Counted from the first letter of the stretch, positions 15,582 through 23,941 are shown. The stretch is DNA of 24,100 nucleotides from an uncultured Clostridia bacterium (GCA_934183305.1 CAKPSF010000009.1:1-24100); one strand, 5' to 3'. The notes: a model not told the origin generated them from the letters alone. Numbers and translations: made by a program.

Positions 15582-15644
15582 AAATACTACCTCCATTTTT
15601 TCTTATTTTTTGTATTTTTTATTTTTTTATTCAAAAATTTAAAT

Positions 15645-16628
15645 TTACTCAAACTTTTTGTCACGTGTCATTAACTGAGTTAATGCTTTTCTTGGTTCCA
15701 AATTATTATATAAAACAGCATAAACAGTATTAACAATTGGCAATTCAATTCCATACATTTTTCCTAATTTATATGCAACATCAATATTATCTATACTTTC
15801 AATAGTCATTCCAACTTCTTTTCTTGTTTCTTCTATTGTTTTTCCAGCGCCAATTAGTATACCTGCTTTTCTGTTTCTACTAAATTTGCTTGAACAGGTT
15901 ACAATTAAATCTCCTAAACCAGAAAGTCCATAAAATGTTTCAGCTTTGCCTCCCAATGCTTCTCCTAATCTTGAAATTTCAGTTAAACCTCTAGTAATAA
16001 GTGCTGCGAATGAATTATCTCCCAAATCCATTCCTACTAGTATTCCCGCACAAAAAGCTATTATATTTTTTAAAGCTCCTCCAAGTTCTACACCTTTCAC
16101 ATCATGTGATAAATATATTCTCATATTTTCATTCATTAATAAATCTTGTAATTCACTAAGCAATTTATTATTTTCAGACGCCAATACCATTGCTGTTGGA
16201 ACTCCTTTTGAAACTTCTTCAGCATGGCTAGGGCCAGACAATACTGCTTGTGGATTTTGTGGTAATTCTTCTGTGATTATTTCATCTAATGTACTTAGTG
16301 TTTCCATTTCAAATCCTTTTGAGCACATTATTATTGGTTGTTTAGTTACAAAATCTTTATATTGCTTTACTGTACTTCTTACAACTTTAGAAGGTGTAAC
16401 ATGGAATATGTAATCTGAATCTTTTATGCATTCTTCAAAACTCTGAGTAGCTAATATATTATCTGGTAATTCTATATCAGGCAAGAATTTACATTTTCTT
16501 TCATTATTAATTAAGTCTGCTTCTTCTTTCATAAAAGACCATATTTTAATATTGTTACCAAGCTTAGCCATATGGATTGCTAAAGCGACTCCCCAACTTC
16601 CACTTCCTATTATTGCTATATTTTTCAT
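15645..16628 (-). CDS. gpsA: Glycerol-3-phosphate dehydrogenase (NAD(P)+)
   Basis: The 327-residue product is full length with the N-terminal dinucleotide motif IIGSGSWGVALA (residues 5-16), HVTPSKVVR, GPSHAEEV, GALKNIIAFCAGI and GLGDLIVTC. It reduces dihydroxyacetone phosphate to sn-glycerol 3-phosphate, the backbone for phospholipids. Its ATG shares its A with the stop codon of plsY (TAATG), so the two are translationally coupled and their products act in sequence. Confidence 0.97.
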   Translation of the reverse strand: MKNIAIIGSGSWGVALAIHMAKLGNNIKIWSFMKEEADLINNERKCKFLPDIELPDNILATQSFEECIKDSDYIFHVTPSKVVRSTVKQYKDFVTKQPIIMCSKGFEMETLSTLDEIITEELPQNPQAVLSGPSHAEEVSKGVPTAMVLASENNKLLSELQDLLMNENMRIYLSHDVKGVELGGALKNIIAFCAGILVGMDLGDNSFAALITRGLTEISRLGEALGGKAETFYGLSGLGDLIVTCSSKFSRNRKAGILIGAGKTIEETRKEVGMTIESIDNIDVAYKLGKMYGIELPIVNTVYAVLYNNLEPRKALTQLMTRDKKFE

Positions 16629-17284
16629 TAAGCAACCTCCTCCTTCTTTTTGAAAGAAATCTTGTTTTCAGTTCCATTGAATAATCTCTTTATATTACTT
16701 CTATGATTAAATGCTATAATCAATGCAATTATTATGCTATATATTAAATAATTACCTGGTACAATATAGTTTTCTTTCAAGAATAATGTTAAAACAGGGA
16801 ATAATATTGCTGCTCCAAGTGAGCCAACTGAAACCATTCTTGTTAGAATTATTAATACTAATGCAAACACTAAACATATTAATCCAATTTGATAATTTGT
16901 TGTTAAAAGTATTCCTAAAGCAGTTGCAACTCCTTTACCTCCTTTAAATCCAAAATAAATTGGATAAGTATGTCCTATTATTACAAAAATACCTGATATT
17001 TGTACAAGTATTGATGTATCAATTTCAACTTGTGCAAGTTTTAAGCATAACCATCTATAAAATATTGCAAAATAAATTGCTAATACTCCTTTTAATATGT
17101 CTAGTATAAGAGTTATAATAGCAGCTCCTTTTCCAACTGTTCTAAGCATATTAGTAGTTCCTGCATTTCCACTTCCTTTTTCTCTTACATCAAATCCTGC
17201 AAATTTTTTACTTATCAAAATTGAAAAATTAATACTTCCAATTAAGTAAGCGATTATTCCTATTATTATATAATATGGTACCAT
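16628..17284 (-). CDS. plsY: Acyl-phosphate:glycerol-3-phosphate acyltransferase
   Basis: The 218-residue integral membrane protein has about five to six hydrophobic segments. It has the three PlsY motifs: GSGNAGTTNMLRTVGK (about 37-52), GHTYPIYFGFKGGKGVATALG (about 104-124) and NHRSNIKRLFNGTENK (about 193-208). It transfers the acyl group from acyl-phosphate to the 1-position of glycerol 3-phosphate, the first committed step of membrane lipid synthesis, using the product of the adjoining gpsA. It is coupled to both neighbours by TAATG overlaps. Confidence 0.97.
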   Translation of the reverse strand: MVPYYIIIGIIAYLIGSINFSILISKKFAGFDVREKGSGNAGTTNMLRTVGKGAAIITLILDILKGVLAIYFAIFYRWLCLKLAQVEIDTSILVQISGIFVIIGHTYPIYFGFKGGKGVATALGILLTTNYQIGLICLVFALVLIILTRMVSVGSLGAAILFPVLTLFLKENYIVPGNYLIYSIIIALIIAFNHRSNIKRLFNGTENKISFKKKEEVA

Positions 17285-18609
17285 TATTTCTCCTCCTTTT
17301 TCTCTCGTACAATTATTCTAATTGGTGTGCCTTGTAAACCAAATTCTTTTCTCAATTGATTAATCAAATATCTTTCATATGAGAAATGAAACAATTCTTT
17401 GTCATTAACAAATACTACAAATGTTGGTGGTTTCGTTGATGCTTGTGTCATATAAAATATCTTTAGTCTTTTTCCTTTATCTGTTGGTGGTTGTACCAAA
17501 GCAATTGCTTCATTCAGTACCTGGTTAATAACAGATGTATTCATTCTCATTGCATTATTAGCTGCAACTTGATTAATTAATTCAAATAGTTTATTTATTC
17601 TTTGACCTGTCTTAGCAGATATAAATATAATAGGCGCATAATTCAAGTAAGATAATTTATTATAAATATCTTTTTTGAATATTTCCGTTGTATTATTATC
17701 TTTTTCTATCTCATCCCATTTGTTTACAACAATAATAATTCCCTTGCCAGCTTCATGAGCTTCACCTGCAATTTTTGCATCTTGATCTGTAACACCTTCA
17801 TTTGCATCTATCATCATTAAGCAAACATCGCTTCTTTCAATAGCAAATAGAGTTCTCATAATACTAAACTTTTCAATAGATTCTTTAATCTTACTTTTCT
17901 TTCTAACTCCTGCTGTATCTATAAAAGTATATTTTCCAAATTCATTTTGATAATCAGAATCTATTGCATCTCTAGTTGTCCCCGCAATATCACTTACAAT
18001 TAATCTATCTTCTCCTAATATCTTATTAACCAAAGAAGACTTTCCAACATTAGGTTTCCCTATTACAGCAACTTTTATTATTTCGTTATCATCTTCTAAA
18101 GTATTTTTATCTGGAAGTAAATCATATACTTTATCCAAAACATCGCCAATTCCCTTAGCATTTGCAGCCGAAATTGCCATAGGTTCTCCAAGCCCTAAAT
18201 TATAAAATTCATATATATCATCTGATTCTTTTCCAAAATTATCTGCTTTGTTGCAAATTAAAATAACTTTCTTTTTTGATTTCTTAAGCATTAATGCGAT
18301 ATCTTTATCTGCTGCGGTTACGCCTTGCTTTATATCTGTTAAAAACAAGATAACATCAGCAATTTGTATTGCTATTTCTGCTTGTTTTCTCATTTGATTT
18401 ATAATTATATCATCAGTTTCTGGTTCTATTCCAGCTGTATCTACAACAGTAAATATTCTATCACGCCAAGCGGTTTCAGAATAAACTCTATCTCTTGTAA
18501 CTCCTGGTGTATCTTCAACAATTGATATTCTTTGTCCAACAATATAATTAAAAAATGTTGACTTGCCAACATTGGGTTTTCCAATTATGGCAATTATTGG
18601 TTTTGACAT
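17284..18609 (-). CDS. der: Ribosome-assembly GTPase Der (EngA)
   Basis: The 441-residue product has two tandem G domains, each with a P-loop GKPNVGKS (about residues 10-17 and 185-192), DTAG switch II motifs and NKAD / NKWD specificity motifs, then a C-terminal KH-like domain ending in RIIVREKKEEK. Der acts in late assembly of the 50S ribosomal subunit. Full length. The der-plsY-gpsA order is a known Bacillota arrangement. Confidence 0.97.
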   Translation of the reverse strand: MSKPIIAIIGKPNVGKSTFFNYIVGQRISIVEDTPGVTRDRVYSETAWRDRIFTVVDTAGIEPETDDIIINQMRKQAEIAIQIADVILFLTDIKQGVTAADKDIALMLKKSKKKVILICNKADNFGKESDDIYEFYNLGLGEPMAISAANAKGIGDVLDKVYDLLPDKNTLEDDNEIIKVAVIGKPNVGKSSLVNKILGEDRLIVSDIAGTTRDAIDSDYQNEFGKYTFIDTAGVRKKSKIKESIEKFSIMRTLFAIERSDVCLMMIDANEGVTDQDAKIAGEAHEAGKGIIIVVNKWDEIEKDNNTTEIFKKDIYNKLSYLNYAPIIFISAKTGQRINKLFELINQVAANNAMRMNTSVINQVLNEAIALVQPPTDKGKRLKIFYMTQASTKPPTFVVFVNDKELFHFSYERYLINQLRKEFGLQGTPIRIIVREKKEEK

Positions 18610-18642
18610 TTTTCTTTCCTCATTTCCTTATAAATATAAAAT

Positions 18643-19137
18643 CTAATACGTAGTGATGCCTTCTAATAATTCATCGTTATTAATCCAATCTTCTACATTT
18701 ACTTCTAGATATTTTCTTTTATTCACTCTAACAAAAACTTTTTCTATTCCTGCGTTAATAATTAATTTTCTACATGTTTGGCAGCACATTGCGCCATCTT
18801 CGTATTTTCCAGTATCCTTTCTTTTACACGCAAGATACATTGTAGCTCCGAGCATATCTTTTCTTGCAGCACTAATTATTGCATTCTGTTCTGCATGAAC
18901 ACTTCTGCATGCATCATGTCCACCATGATGGATTTCTGGATAAAGTTTCTTTTTAATGCAATACCCTAAATCAATACAATTAGTTCTTCCTCTAGGTGCT
19001 CCACTATAACCTGTTGATATAATCTCATCATTTTTAACTATAATACAGCCATAATCTTTTCGTAAGCAAGTTCCTCTTTCTGACACCGTTTCAGCTATAT
19101 CTAAATAGTAATTAATTTTATCAACTCTTTTAGGCAT
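18643..19137 (-). CDS. dCMP deaminase (ComEB family)
   Basis: The 164-residue product is a zinc-dependent cytidine/deoxycytidylate deaminase: HAEQNAI (zinc-binding H and catalytic E, about residues 81-87) and CCQTCRKL (about 108-115; two zinc cysteines, preceded by C rather than the usual P). The N-terminus DYYLDIAETVSERGTC-like region matches ComEB. It deaminates dCMP to dUMP for dTMP synthesis. It is 33 bases upstream of der on the same strand and probably begins that operon. The start at 19137 follows AAAGGTGGGA. Confidence 0.92.
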   Translation of the reverse strand: MPKRVDKINYYLDIAETVSERGTCLRKDYGCIIVKNDEIISTGYSGAPRGRTNCIDLGYCIKKKLYPEIHHGGHDACRSVHAEQNAIISAARKDMLGATMYLACKRKDTGKYEDGAMCCQTCRKLIINAGIEKVFVRVNKRKYLEVNVEDWINNDELLEGITTY

Positions 19138-19160
19138 ATAATCCCACCTTTCTGTTTTGC

Positions 19161-19189
19161 ATTATATCATACTTTATAAACATTGAAAA
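19161..19189 (-). promoter_or_regulatory. Promoter of the dCMP deaminase-der-plsY-gpsA cluster
   Basis: TTTTCA (19189-19184) and TATAAT (19166-19161) on the minus strand are 17 bases apart, about 24 bases before the deaminase start codon. The -10 is consensus, the -35 is moderate. Confidence 0.55.
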
Positions 19190-19202
19190 TACATATTTAA
19201 AT

Positions 19203-19241
19203 AAAAAAGTAAAAGATGTAGAATAAAACTACACCCCTTAC
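19203..19241 (-). terminator. Terminator of the 93-residue gene
   Basis: On the minus strand, GTAAGGGGTGTAG (19241-19229) pairs with CTACATCTTTTAC (19221-19209), using G-U pairs, around a 7-base loop. TTTTTT (19208-19203) follows. Confidence 0.75.
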
Positions 19242-19264
19242 TTTATCATACAAATGAACAATTT

Positions 19265-19546
19265 CTATTGCCCTGCGATTTCAATTATGACATTATCACT
19301 TTTTTTAATAAACCAAGTCCTTACTGAAGTAACATTATCAATTAGATGATAAGCATTTCTCGAAATATGAAAACACGGATCGTAATATGATTGCGAAATG
19401 GTTTCTTTAACAATATTAGTAATACGATCAACTTGTTCTTCATCAAGTTTAACTTCCGACCTAATGTTTACCTTAATTTTCTTTTTAGTTTCTTCATTTC
19501 CCCATACACATTCTGATGAATATTTGTTTTTCTTCCGAAATCTCAT
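19265..19546 (-). CDS. Small protein of unknown function
   Basis: The 93-residue product starts with a basic stretch (MRFRKKNKYSSE), then a predicted alpha/beta domain (KKIKVNIRSEVKLDEEQVD, ITNIVKETISQSYYDP, TSVRTWFIKKSDNVIIEIAG). There is no membrane segment or known motif. The start at 19546 follows AAGGAGAG. It has its own consensus promoter and terminator, so it appears to be an expressed single-gene unit, divergent from rpmF. I do not recognise the family. Confidence 0.75.
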   Translation of the reverse strand: MRFRKKNKYSSECVWGNEETKKKIKVNIRSEVKLDEEQVDRITNIVKETISQSYYDPCFHISRNAYHLIDNVTSVRTWFIKKSDNVIIEIAGQ

Positions 19547-19617
19547 ATAAGTCTCTCCTTTTATTTATTTGTATTTGTATGATTATTAACTATGGCGTAT
19601 TAGCCAAATCTATTATG

Positions 19618-19646
19618 ATTATATCATATTTTTATCAACATTTCAA
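19618..19646 (-). promoter_or_regulatory. Promoter of the 93-residue gene
   Basis: TTGAAA (19646-19641), 17 bases, TATAAT (19623-19618) on the minus strand. It is followed by a leader of about 65 bases. Confidence 0.7.
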
Positions 19647-19672
19647 ATTTACCAATAAATTTGCATTCAGTC

Positions 19673-19701
19673 TTGACAAATAAATAAAAAAATTGTATAA
19701 T
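19673..19701 (+). promoter_or_regulatory. Consensus promoter of rpmF
   Basis: TTGACA (19673-19678), 17 bases, TATAAT (19696-19701), a perfect sigma-A match. The 5' leader to the ATG at 19777 is about 68 bases. Confidence 0.85.
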
Positions 19702-19776
19702 TTTTTAGTGACTAATTATTTTGAATAAAAATTAGATATATAGATATCGTTTCTATTTACAGAGGAGGGATTTGAA

Positions 19777-19971
19777 ATGGCACAACCAAAAAGAAGATGG
19801 TCAAAAGCTAGAACACACTTAAAAAGATCAACATGGAAATTAGAAAACAAAACATTAGCTACTTGTCCACATTGTCATGAAGCTGTATTACCACATAGAG
19901 TATGTTCAAATTGTGGTTACTATAATGGTAAAGAAGTTATGACTGTAAAAAATAATGAAGAAAATAAATAA
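19777..19971 (+). CDS. rpmF: 50S ribosomal protein L32
   Basis: The 64-residue basic protein MAQPKRRWSKARTHLKRS is followed by a zinc-binding CPHC...CSNC (about residues 30-47), so this is the zinc-dependent (C+) form of L32. The ATG follows GAGGAGGG. It is transcribed alone from a perfect promoter and ends in a strong terminator; the DUF177/YceD gene that usually precedes it is absent here. Confidence 0.97.
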   Translation: MAQPKRRWSKARTHLKRSTWKLENKTLATCPHCHEAVLPHRVCSNCGYYNGKEVMTVKNNEENK

Positions 19972-20001
19972 AAAAATGTGATTTAAAAATCACATTTTTT
20001 T
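19971..20001. terminator. Bidirectional terminator between rpmF and the M18 aminopeptidase gene
   Basis: AAAAAATGTGATTT (19971-19984) pairs with AAATCACATTTTTT (19987-20000), with A and T runs on either side. Confidence 0.88.
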
Positions 20002-20018
20002 ATTTATCTTTTTTATTT

Positions 20019-21422
20019 CTAGTTCCAAAAAACTCTATATGCTTCATATGCACAATATATATCATACTTTGAAGTCACTTCATATGGTGCATGCATTGAT
20101 AATACCGGCACGCCACAATCAATTACATCTACACCTTTATTAGCTAAAATGTATGCTATTGTGCCTCCACCACCAACATCAACTTTTCCAAGTTCAGTAA
20201 GTTGATAATCTATTTTATTGTCATCTAACATTTTTCTTATTTCTGCAACAAACTCAGCGTTTGCATCTGATGCTCCTGATTTTCCTCTTGCTCCTGTATA
20301 TTTTACAACAGCAATTCCTTTACCTAAATATCCTGCATTTTTTGTATCTGATACACTTGCATATATTGGGTCAAATCCTGCATCAACGTCTGAAGATAAC
20401 ATTCTAGAATTGCAAAATACTTTTCTTATTAAGTCTGGTTTGTTTTCTCCAGTTTTGTTTAATATTTCTGATATGAAATAATCAAATACCAATGATTCCA
20501 TTCCAGTATTTCCAACACTACCTATTTCTTCTTTATCTGATAAAATCATTACAGCAGTTTTTTCTGGATTATGAGTATCTAATAATCCTCTTATTGCAGT
20601 ATAAGCACACACTCTATCATCTTGTCCATAACCTGCAACCATGCTACTATCAAATCCTAAGCTTCTTGCTTTAAATGCTGGTATTAATTCTAATTCTGCA
20701 CTTAAAAAGTCTGCTTCTGTTATTCCATATTTATTATTTAAAATGTTTAAAATGTTTAATTTTACTTTCTCGTCAATTTCTTTATCGTTGTATGGTCTAC
20801 TTCCAATTAAAAGGTTTAAGTCCTCGCCTTTAACTCCTTCTTTAAGTTTTCTTTCCATTTGTTCTTGAGCTAAATGAGGTAAAAGATCTGTAATTGTAAA
20901 TATTGGATCTTCATCGCTTTCACCTATATTTACGTTTATTTTTTCACCATTTGTTTTAACTATTACGCCATGTATTGCAAGTGGAATTGTAGTCCATTGA
21001 TATTTTTTTATTCCACCATAATAATGTGTTTTGAAGTAAGCAAATCCCCCATCTTCATACAATGGATTTGGTTTTAAGTCTAATCTTGGTGAATCTATAT
21101 GTGCTCCAACAACATTTATTCCTTCTTGTACTTCCTCGCTTCCTATAACAGCTGCATAAACGCTTTTATTTCTATTAATATAGTAAACCTTATCACCAGG
21201 TTTTAAAGTTTCATATTCACAAATACATTTAAATCCATTCTCATCTAGCATTTTCTTTGCAAATGCTGCGCATTCTCTTTCTGTTTTTCCATTATTCAAA
21301 AAGTAAATATACTCATTAGAAAAGTTCATTATTATTTTATCTTTTTCTCCATCAACTTTAAGCCATCCATTCTCTTTTTTGTTAAATAACCTTTCTTTTA
21401 ATTCTTTAGTTTCTTCACTCAT
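20019..21422 (-). CDS. M18-family metallo-aminopeptidase
   Basis: The 467-residue product has normal length for this family. Motifs are GAHIDSPRLDLKPNP (about 90-104, metal ligand H), GQDDRVCAYTA, LSDKEEIGSVGNTGM (about 294-308, catalytic and metal E), DVDAGFDP and HAPYEV near the C-terminus (metal H). M18 enzymes remove N-terminal residues, often acidic ones, from peptides in the cytosol using two metal ions. It follows ychF by 24 bases and has an AGGAGG site, so the two are probably co-transcribed. Confidence 0.93.
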   Translation of the reverse strand: MSEETKELKERLFNKKENGWLKVDGEKDKIIMNFSNEYIYFLNNGKTERECAAFAKKMLDENGFKCICEYETLKPGDKVYYINRNKSVYAAVIGSEEVQEGINVVGAHIDSPRLDLKPNPLYEDGGFAYFKTHYYGGIKKYQWTTIPLAIHGVIVKTNGEKINVNIGESDEDPIFTITDLLPHLAQEQMERKLKEGVKGEDLNLLIGSRPYNDKEIDEKVKLNILNILNNKYGITEADFLSAELELIPAFKARSLGFDSSMVAGYGQDDRVCAYTAIRGLLDTHNPEKTAVMILSDKEEIGSVGNTGMESLVFDYFISEILNKTGENKPDLIRKVFCNSRMLSSDVDAGFDPIYASVSDTKNAGYLGKGIAVVKYTGARGKSGASDANAEFVAEIRKMLDDNKIDYQLTELGKVDVGGGGTIAYILANKGVDVIDCGVPVLSMHAPYEVTSKYDIYCAYEAYRVFWN

Positions 21423-21446
21423 ATTTATCCTCCTTTATATTATAAA

Positions 21447-22538
21447 TTACACATTAAATCTAAAAAGAACAATATCACCATCTTGCATAATATATTCTTT
21501 TCCTTCCATTCTTAGAAGTCCTTTTTCTCTAACAGCATTCATTGAACCTTCTCTTACTAAATCATCAAAGCTTACAACTTCTGCTTTTATAAAACCTCTT
21601 TGAATATCTGAATGTATTTTTCCAGCTGCTTCTGGTGCTTTAGTTCCTTTCTTTATTGTCCACGCTCTAACCTCTGGCTCTCCAGCAGTTAAAAATGACA
21701 TAAGTCCTAGTAAATCGTAGCTTGCTTTTACAACTTTATCAAGTCCGGACTCTTCTAATCCTAAAGCTTCCAACATTTCTTTTTTATCTTCGCCGTCTAA
21801 AGAAGATAATTCTTCTTCTATTTTAACGCATAAAGGAATAACCTTAGCATTTTCATTTTTCGCATAATCTCTAACTTCATTAAAATATTTATCATTTTCA
21901 ATGTCTGCTAATTGTTCTTCAGAAACATTTGCTATATACAGTATAGGCTTAGATGTTAAAAGATATACATCTTTTATTAAATCTTTTTCTTCTTCATTTA
22001 AATCGACACTTCTCGCAGCCTTTCCTGTTTCTAATGCTTGTTTTAATTTATTTAAAACATCAATCTCCAATTGTGCCTTTTTATCTGCTTTTAGCTTAAC
22101 TTTTGCACGTTCTAATCTTTTATCAACTGTTTCTAAATCTGCAAATACTAATTCTAAATTGATTGTTTCAATATCTCTTGTTGGATTTATATTTCCATCT
22201 ACGTGAACAACATTTGGGTTTTCGAAACATCTAACAACTTCAACTATACTATCCACTTCTCTAATGTGAGATAAAAATTTATTTCCTAGTCCTTCTCCTT
22301 TGCTTGCACCTTTTACTAACCCTGCAATATCTACAAATTCAATTACAGCATGAGTAGTTTTTTGTGGATTATACATCTTAGTTAAAACATCTAATCTTTC
22401 ATCTGGAACAGGAACTACTCCAATGTTTGGTTCTATTGTACAAAATGGGTAATTAGCACACTCTGCACCAGCATTAGTAATTGCATTAAACATTGTACTT
22501 TTTCCGACATTTGGAAGTCCTACAATACCTATTTTCAT
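21447..22538 (-). CDS. ychF: Redox-regulated ATPase/GTPase YchF
   Basis: The 363-residue product has the P-loop GLPNVGKST (residues 6-14), FVDIAGLVKGASKGEGLGN (about 69-87), an altered specificity motif NVSEEQ in place of NKxD (the feature that lets YchF/OLA1 use ATP), a coiled-coil insert, and a C-terminal TGS domain ending in GDIVLFRFNV. It binds ribosomes and takes part in translation and stress response. Full length; start after GAGGAG. Confidence 0.97.
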   Translation of the reverse strand: MKIGIVGLPNVGKSTMFNAITNAGAECANYPFCTIEPNIGVVPVPDERLDVLTKMYNPQKTTHAVIEFVDIAGLVKGASKGEGLGNKFLSHIREVDSIVEVVRCFENPNVVHVDGNINPTRDIETINLELVFADLETVDKRLERAKVKLKADKKAQLEIDVLNKLKQALETGKAARSVDLNEEEKDLIKDVYLLTSKPILYIANVSEEQLADIENDKYFNEVRDYAKNENAKVIPLCVKIEEELSSLDGEDKKEMLEALGLEESGLDKVVKASYDLLGLMSFLTAGEPEVRAWTIKKGTKAPEAAGKIHSDIQRGFIKAEVVSFDDLVREGSMNAVREKGLLRMEGKEYIMQDGDIVLFRFNV

Positions 22539-22563
22539 TTATTTCTCCTCTTTTCTTTTTTTG

Positions 22564-22641
22564 CTAGTAATAATATATCACAAGGTTTAAATATTGTAAA
22601 GAATAGGAATACAAATTTAATGGTAAACATTTTTTGCTCAT
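22564..22641 (-). CDS. Possible 25-residue small protein or upstream ORF of ychF
   Basis: A frame from the ATG at 22641 to the TAG at 22564 follows GGAGG (22654-22650) with 8-base spacing and reads MSKKCLPLNLYSYSLQYLNL plus five more residues. The best ychF promoter hexamers lie inside it. The ribosome binding site is paired in a 10-bp helix (22690-22681 with 22654-22645). It could be a regulated leader peptide, a tiny membrane peptide or chance; evidence is limited to the ribosome binding site. Confidence 0.3.
   Translation of the reverse strand: MSKKCLPLNLYSYSLQYLNLVIYYY
22572..22600 (-). promoter_or_regulatory. Promoter of ychF
   Basis: TTTACA (22600-22595), 17 bases, TATATT (22577-22572) on the minus strand, about 34 bases before the start codon. 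Confidence 0.6.
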
Positions 22642-22690
22642 AAAAAATACCTCCACTATGATAAATTTATTTTACCATAAGGAAGTATTT
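22620..22690 (-). other. Predicted pseudoknot downstream of the pilin-like gene
   Basis: On the minus-strand RNA, AAATACTTCC (22690-22681) pairs with GGAGGTATTT (22654-22645), one pair being U-G. The loop segment ATGGTAAA (22678-22671) pairs with TTTACCAT (22627-22620). The two helices cross, giving an H-type pseudoknot that masks the GGAGG of the small ORF. The first helix plus the following TTT could instead act as the terminator of the pilin-like gene. Confidence 0.45.
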
Positions 22691-22732
22691 ATTTGAATAT
22701 TTATTTTTTACACAGTTAACTTGAAAAGCTCT

Positions 22733-23899
22733 TTATTTACTCAATTGCCACTCGTTACTTGAACTTCCTATGTTGTCTCCTGTTCCTGTTATTTGGATAT
22801 CAGATGCTAGAGAAACTACGGGGCGCACACGAAAGTTGCCGAAGCCGAAGCCATCACTAGAGTTAAACAAGTTGTGACAGCTAACACAGCCACTAAACAC
22901 ACCGCGCACGCCGAAATTCGCATTGATAGATTTGCAGCTAACACAGCGCGAAGCAAGCCAATGAGCTATATTGGATGTTCCTGTCCCTTTTGTTATCATA
23001 TTTGATATGTTTGTTGCCTCTTCACTTGTATATCCATCTTCTGTTGTTATATTATTTGCTATATTATAATTGTAATAAGTATACTCTAATTCTTTTGTTC
23101 CTGGATTTGATTTACTTATTGCCGTTTCTTCATTTGGTAATCTAAAAGTTGTATGACTTGTATCTGCCCAGGTTGTTCCTCCATCTTTTGAGTATTGTAT
23201 TTTATCTTTTGTACTATCTCCCTTATATTGCAATTTTACTCCATATCCACTATATGTTGTTTTATCATATTTTGATAACCTATCTATATCTTCTACTTTT
23301 AAACTTCTTGCTCCTGTTGCATATTGTCCTTGTCCATATAAATCATAACAAAAATTATTCAAATTATCTTCTGCATTTACATACCCTTCATCATTTGCTA
23401 GGTACAAGATTTGTGTTGTTGTATCTGCACTTATTAATTCTAGCTCTCCTTTGTCGTTTACTCCTAACACTCTCCATTTTAAATCTTCTGTTTTTAATTC
23501 ACTTGTTGCTAATGTATAACCAGTACTACCACTTCCTCCTGTTTTTGATGTTCCTGCTCCATTTGCTACTACTGGTGTATGTGTAAAGTTTCCTTCATTA
23601 TATGCAACATAGTCTCCTATTTTTAGTTGTGTTTTGGTTCCATCTGAATTTATTTTTGTTATTGTTGCTCCTTCTTGTTTCCATGTTCCTACTTTTCCTG
23701 ATAAAGTTGCTTCATAATATTCAAGCATATCTTGCTCATTTTTTTGTGCCTTTGTATAATCTGTTTTTGCATTTTGAGCATGGTTAAGTATTCCATTTCC
23801 ACTTACTGCACTTATCGCTACTACTGCTAATATTAACAGCACTATAATTGTTATTATTAGGGCAATTAGGGTTATGCCTCTATTCTTTTTTTGTTTCAT
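22733..23899 (-). CDS. Type-IV-pilin-like surface protein with variable C-terminal domain
   Basis: The 388-residue product begins with a class III (prepilin) leader: KKNRG then a hydrophobic helix ITLIALIITIIVLLILAVVA, with cleavage expected after G8. Position 5 of the mature protein is Ala, not the usual Glu. Residues about 40-65 continue the pilin helix. From about residue 135 (KWRVLGV, ELELISADTTTQILYLA, TFRLPNEETA, HWLASR, FRVRPVVSL) the pattern fits the C-type-lectin/FGE-like domains used as display scaffolds. Residues about 314-361 are the compositionally odd variable segment, described separately. The start follows GGAGG. No clear promoter lies between the upstream terminator (23942-23967) and the ATG. 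It probably sits in the membrane or a pilus-like fibre, exposing the C-terminal domain. The pilin N-terminus is certain; the ligand is unknown. Confidence 0.85.
   Translation of the reverse strand: MKQKKNRGITLIALIITIIVLLILAVVAISAVSGNGILNHAQNAKTDYTKAQKNEQDMLEYYEATLSGKVGTWKQEGATITKINSDGTKTQLKIGDYVAYNEGNFTHTPVVANGAGTSKTGGSGSTGYTLATSELKTEDLKWRVLGVNDKGELELISADTTTQILYLANDEGYVNAEDNLNNFCYDLYGQGQYATGARSLKVEDIDRLSKYDKTTYSGYGVKLQYKGDSTKDKIQYSKDGGTTWADTSHTTFRLPNEETAISKSNPGTKELEYTYYNYNIANNITTEDGYTSEEATNISNMITKGTGTSNIAHWLASRCVSCKSINANFGVRGVFSGCVSCHNLFNSSDGFGFGNFRVRPVVSLASDIQITGTGDNIGSSSNEWQLSK
22817..22960 (-). other. Putative DGR-type variable region
   Basis: Residues 314-361 of the pilin-like protein. 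On the coding strand adenine is scarce (about one base in six by my count of its core), while the rest of the gene is A-rich. Many codons end in C, for example GGC TTC GGC TTC GGC AAC (22852-22835), as if AAC codons in a template had been changed at their two adenines. The segment is far more GC-rich than its surroundings and ends at the conserved FRVRPVVSL. No matching template repeat or reverse transcriptase is in the window, so a remote retroelement would be needed. Confidence 0.6.
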
Positions 23900-23941
23900 A
23901 TTTTTCCTCCATTAAATTTTTTATAAATTTAAACACAAAAA

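Noticed and set aside
15946..16413. Long open frame on the plus strand opposite gpsA (and similar ones opposite pta, der, ychF and the pilin-like gene)
   Set aside because: They mirror codons of clear minus-strand genes, lack ribosome binding sites and give no recognisable proteins.
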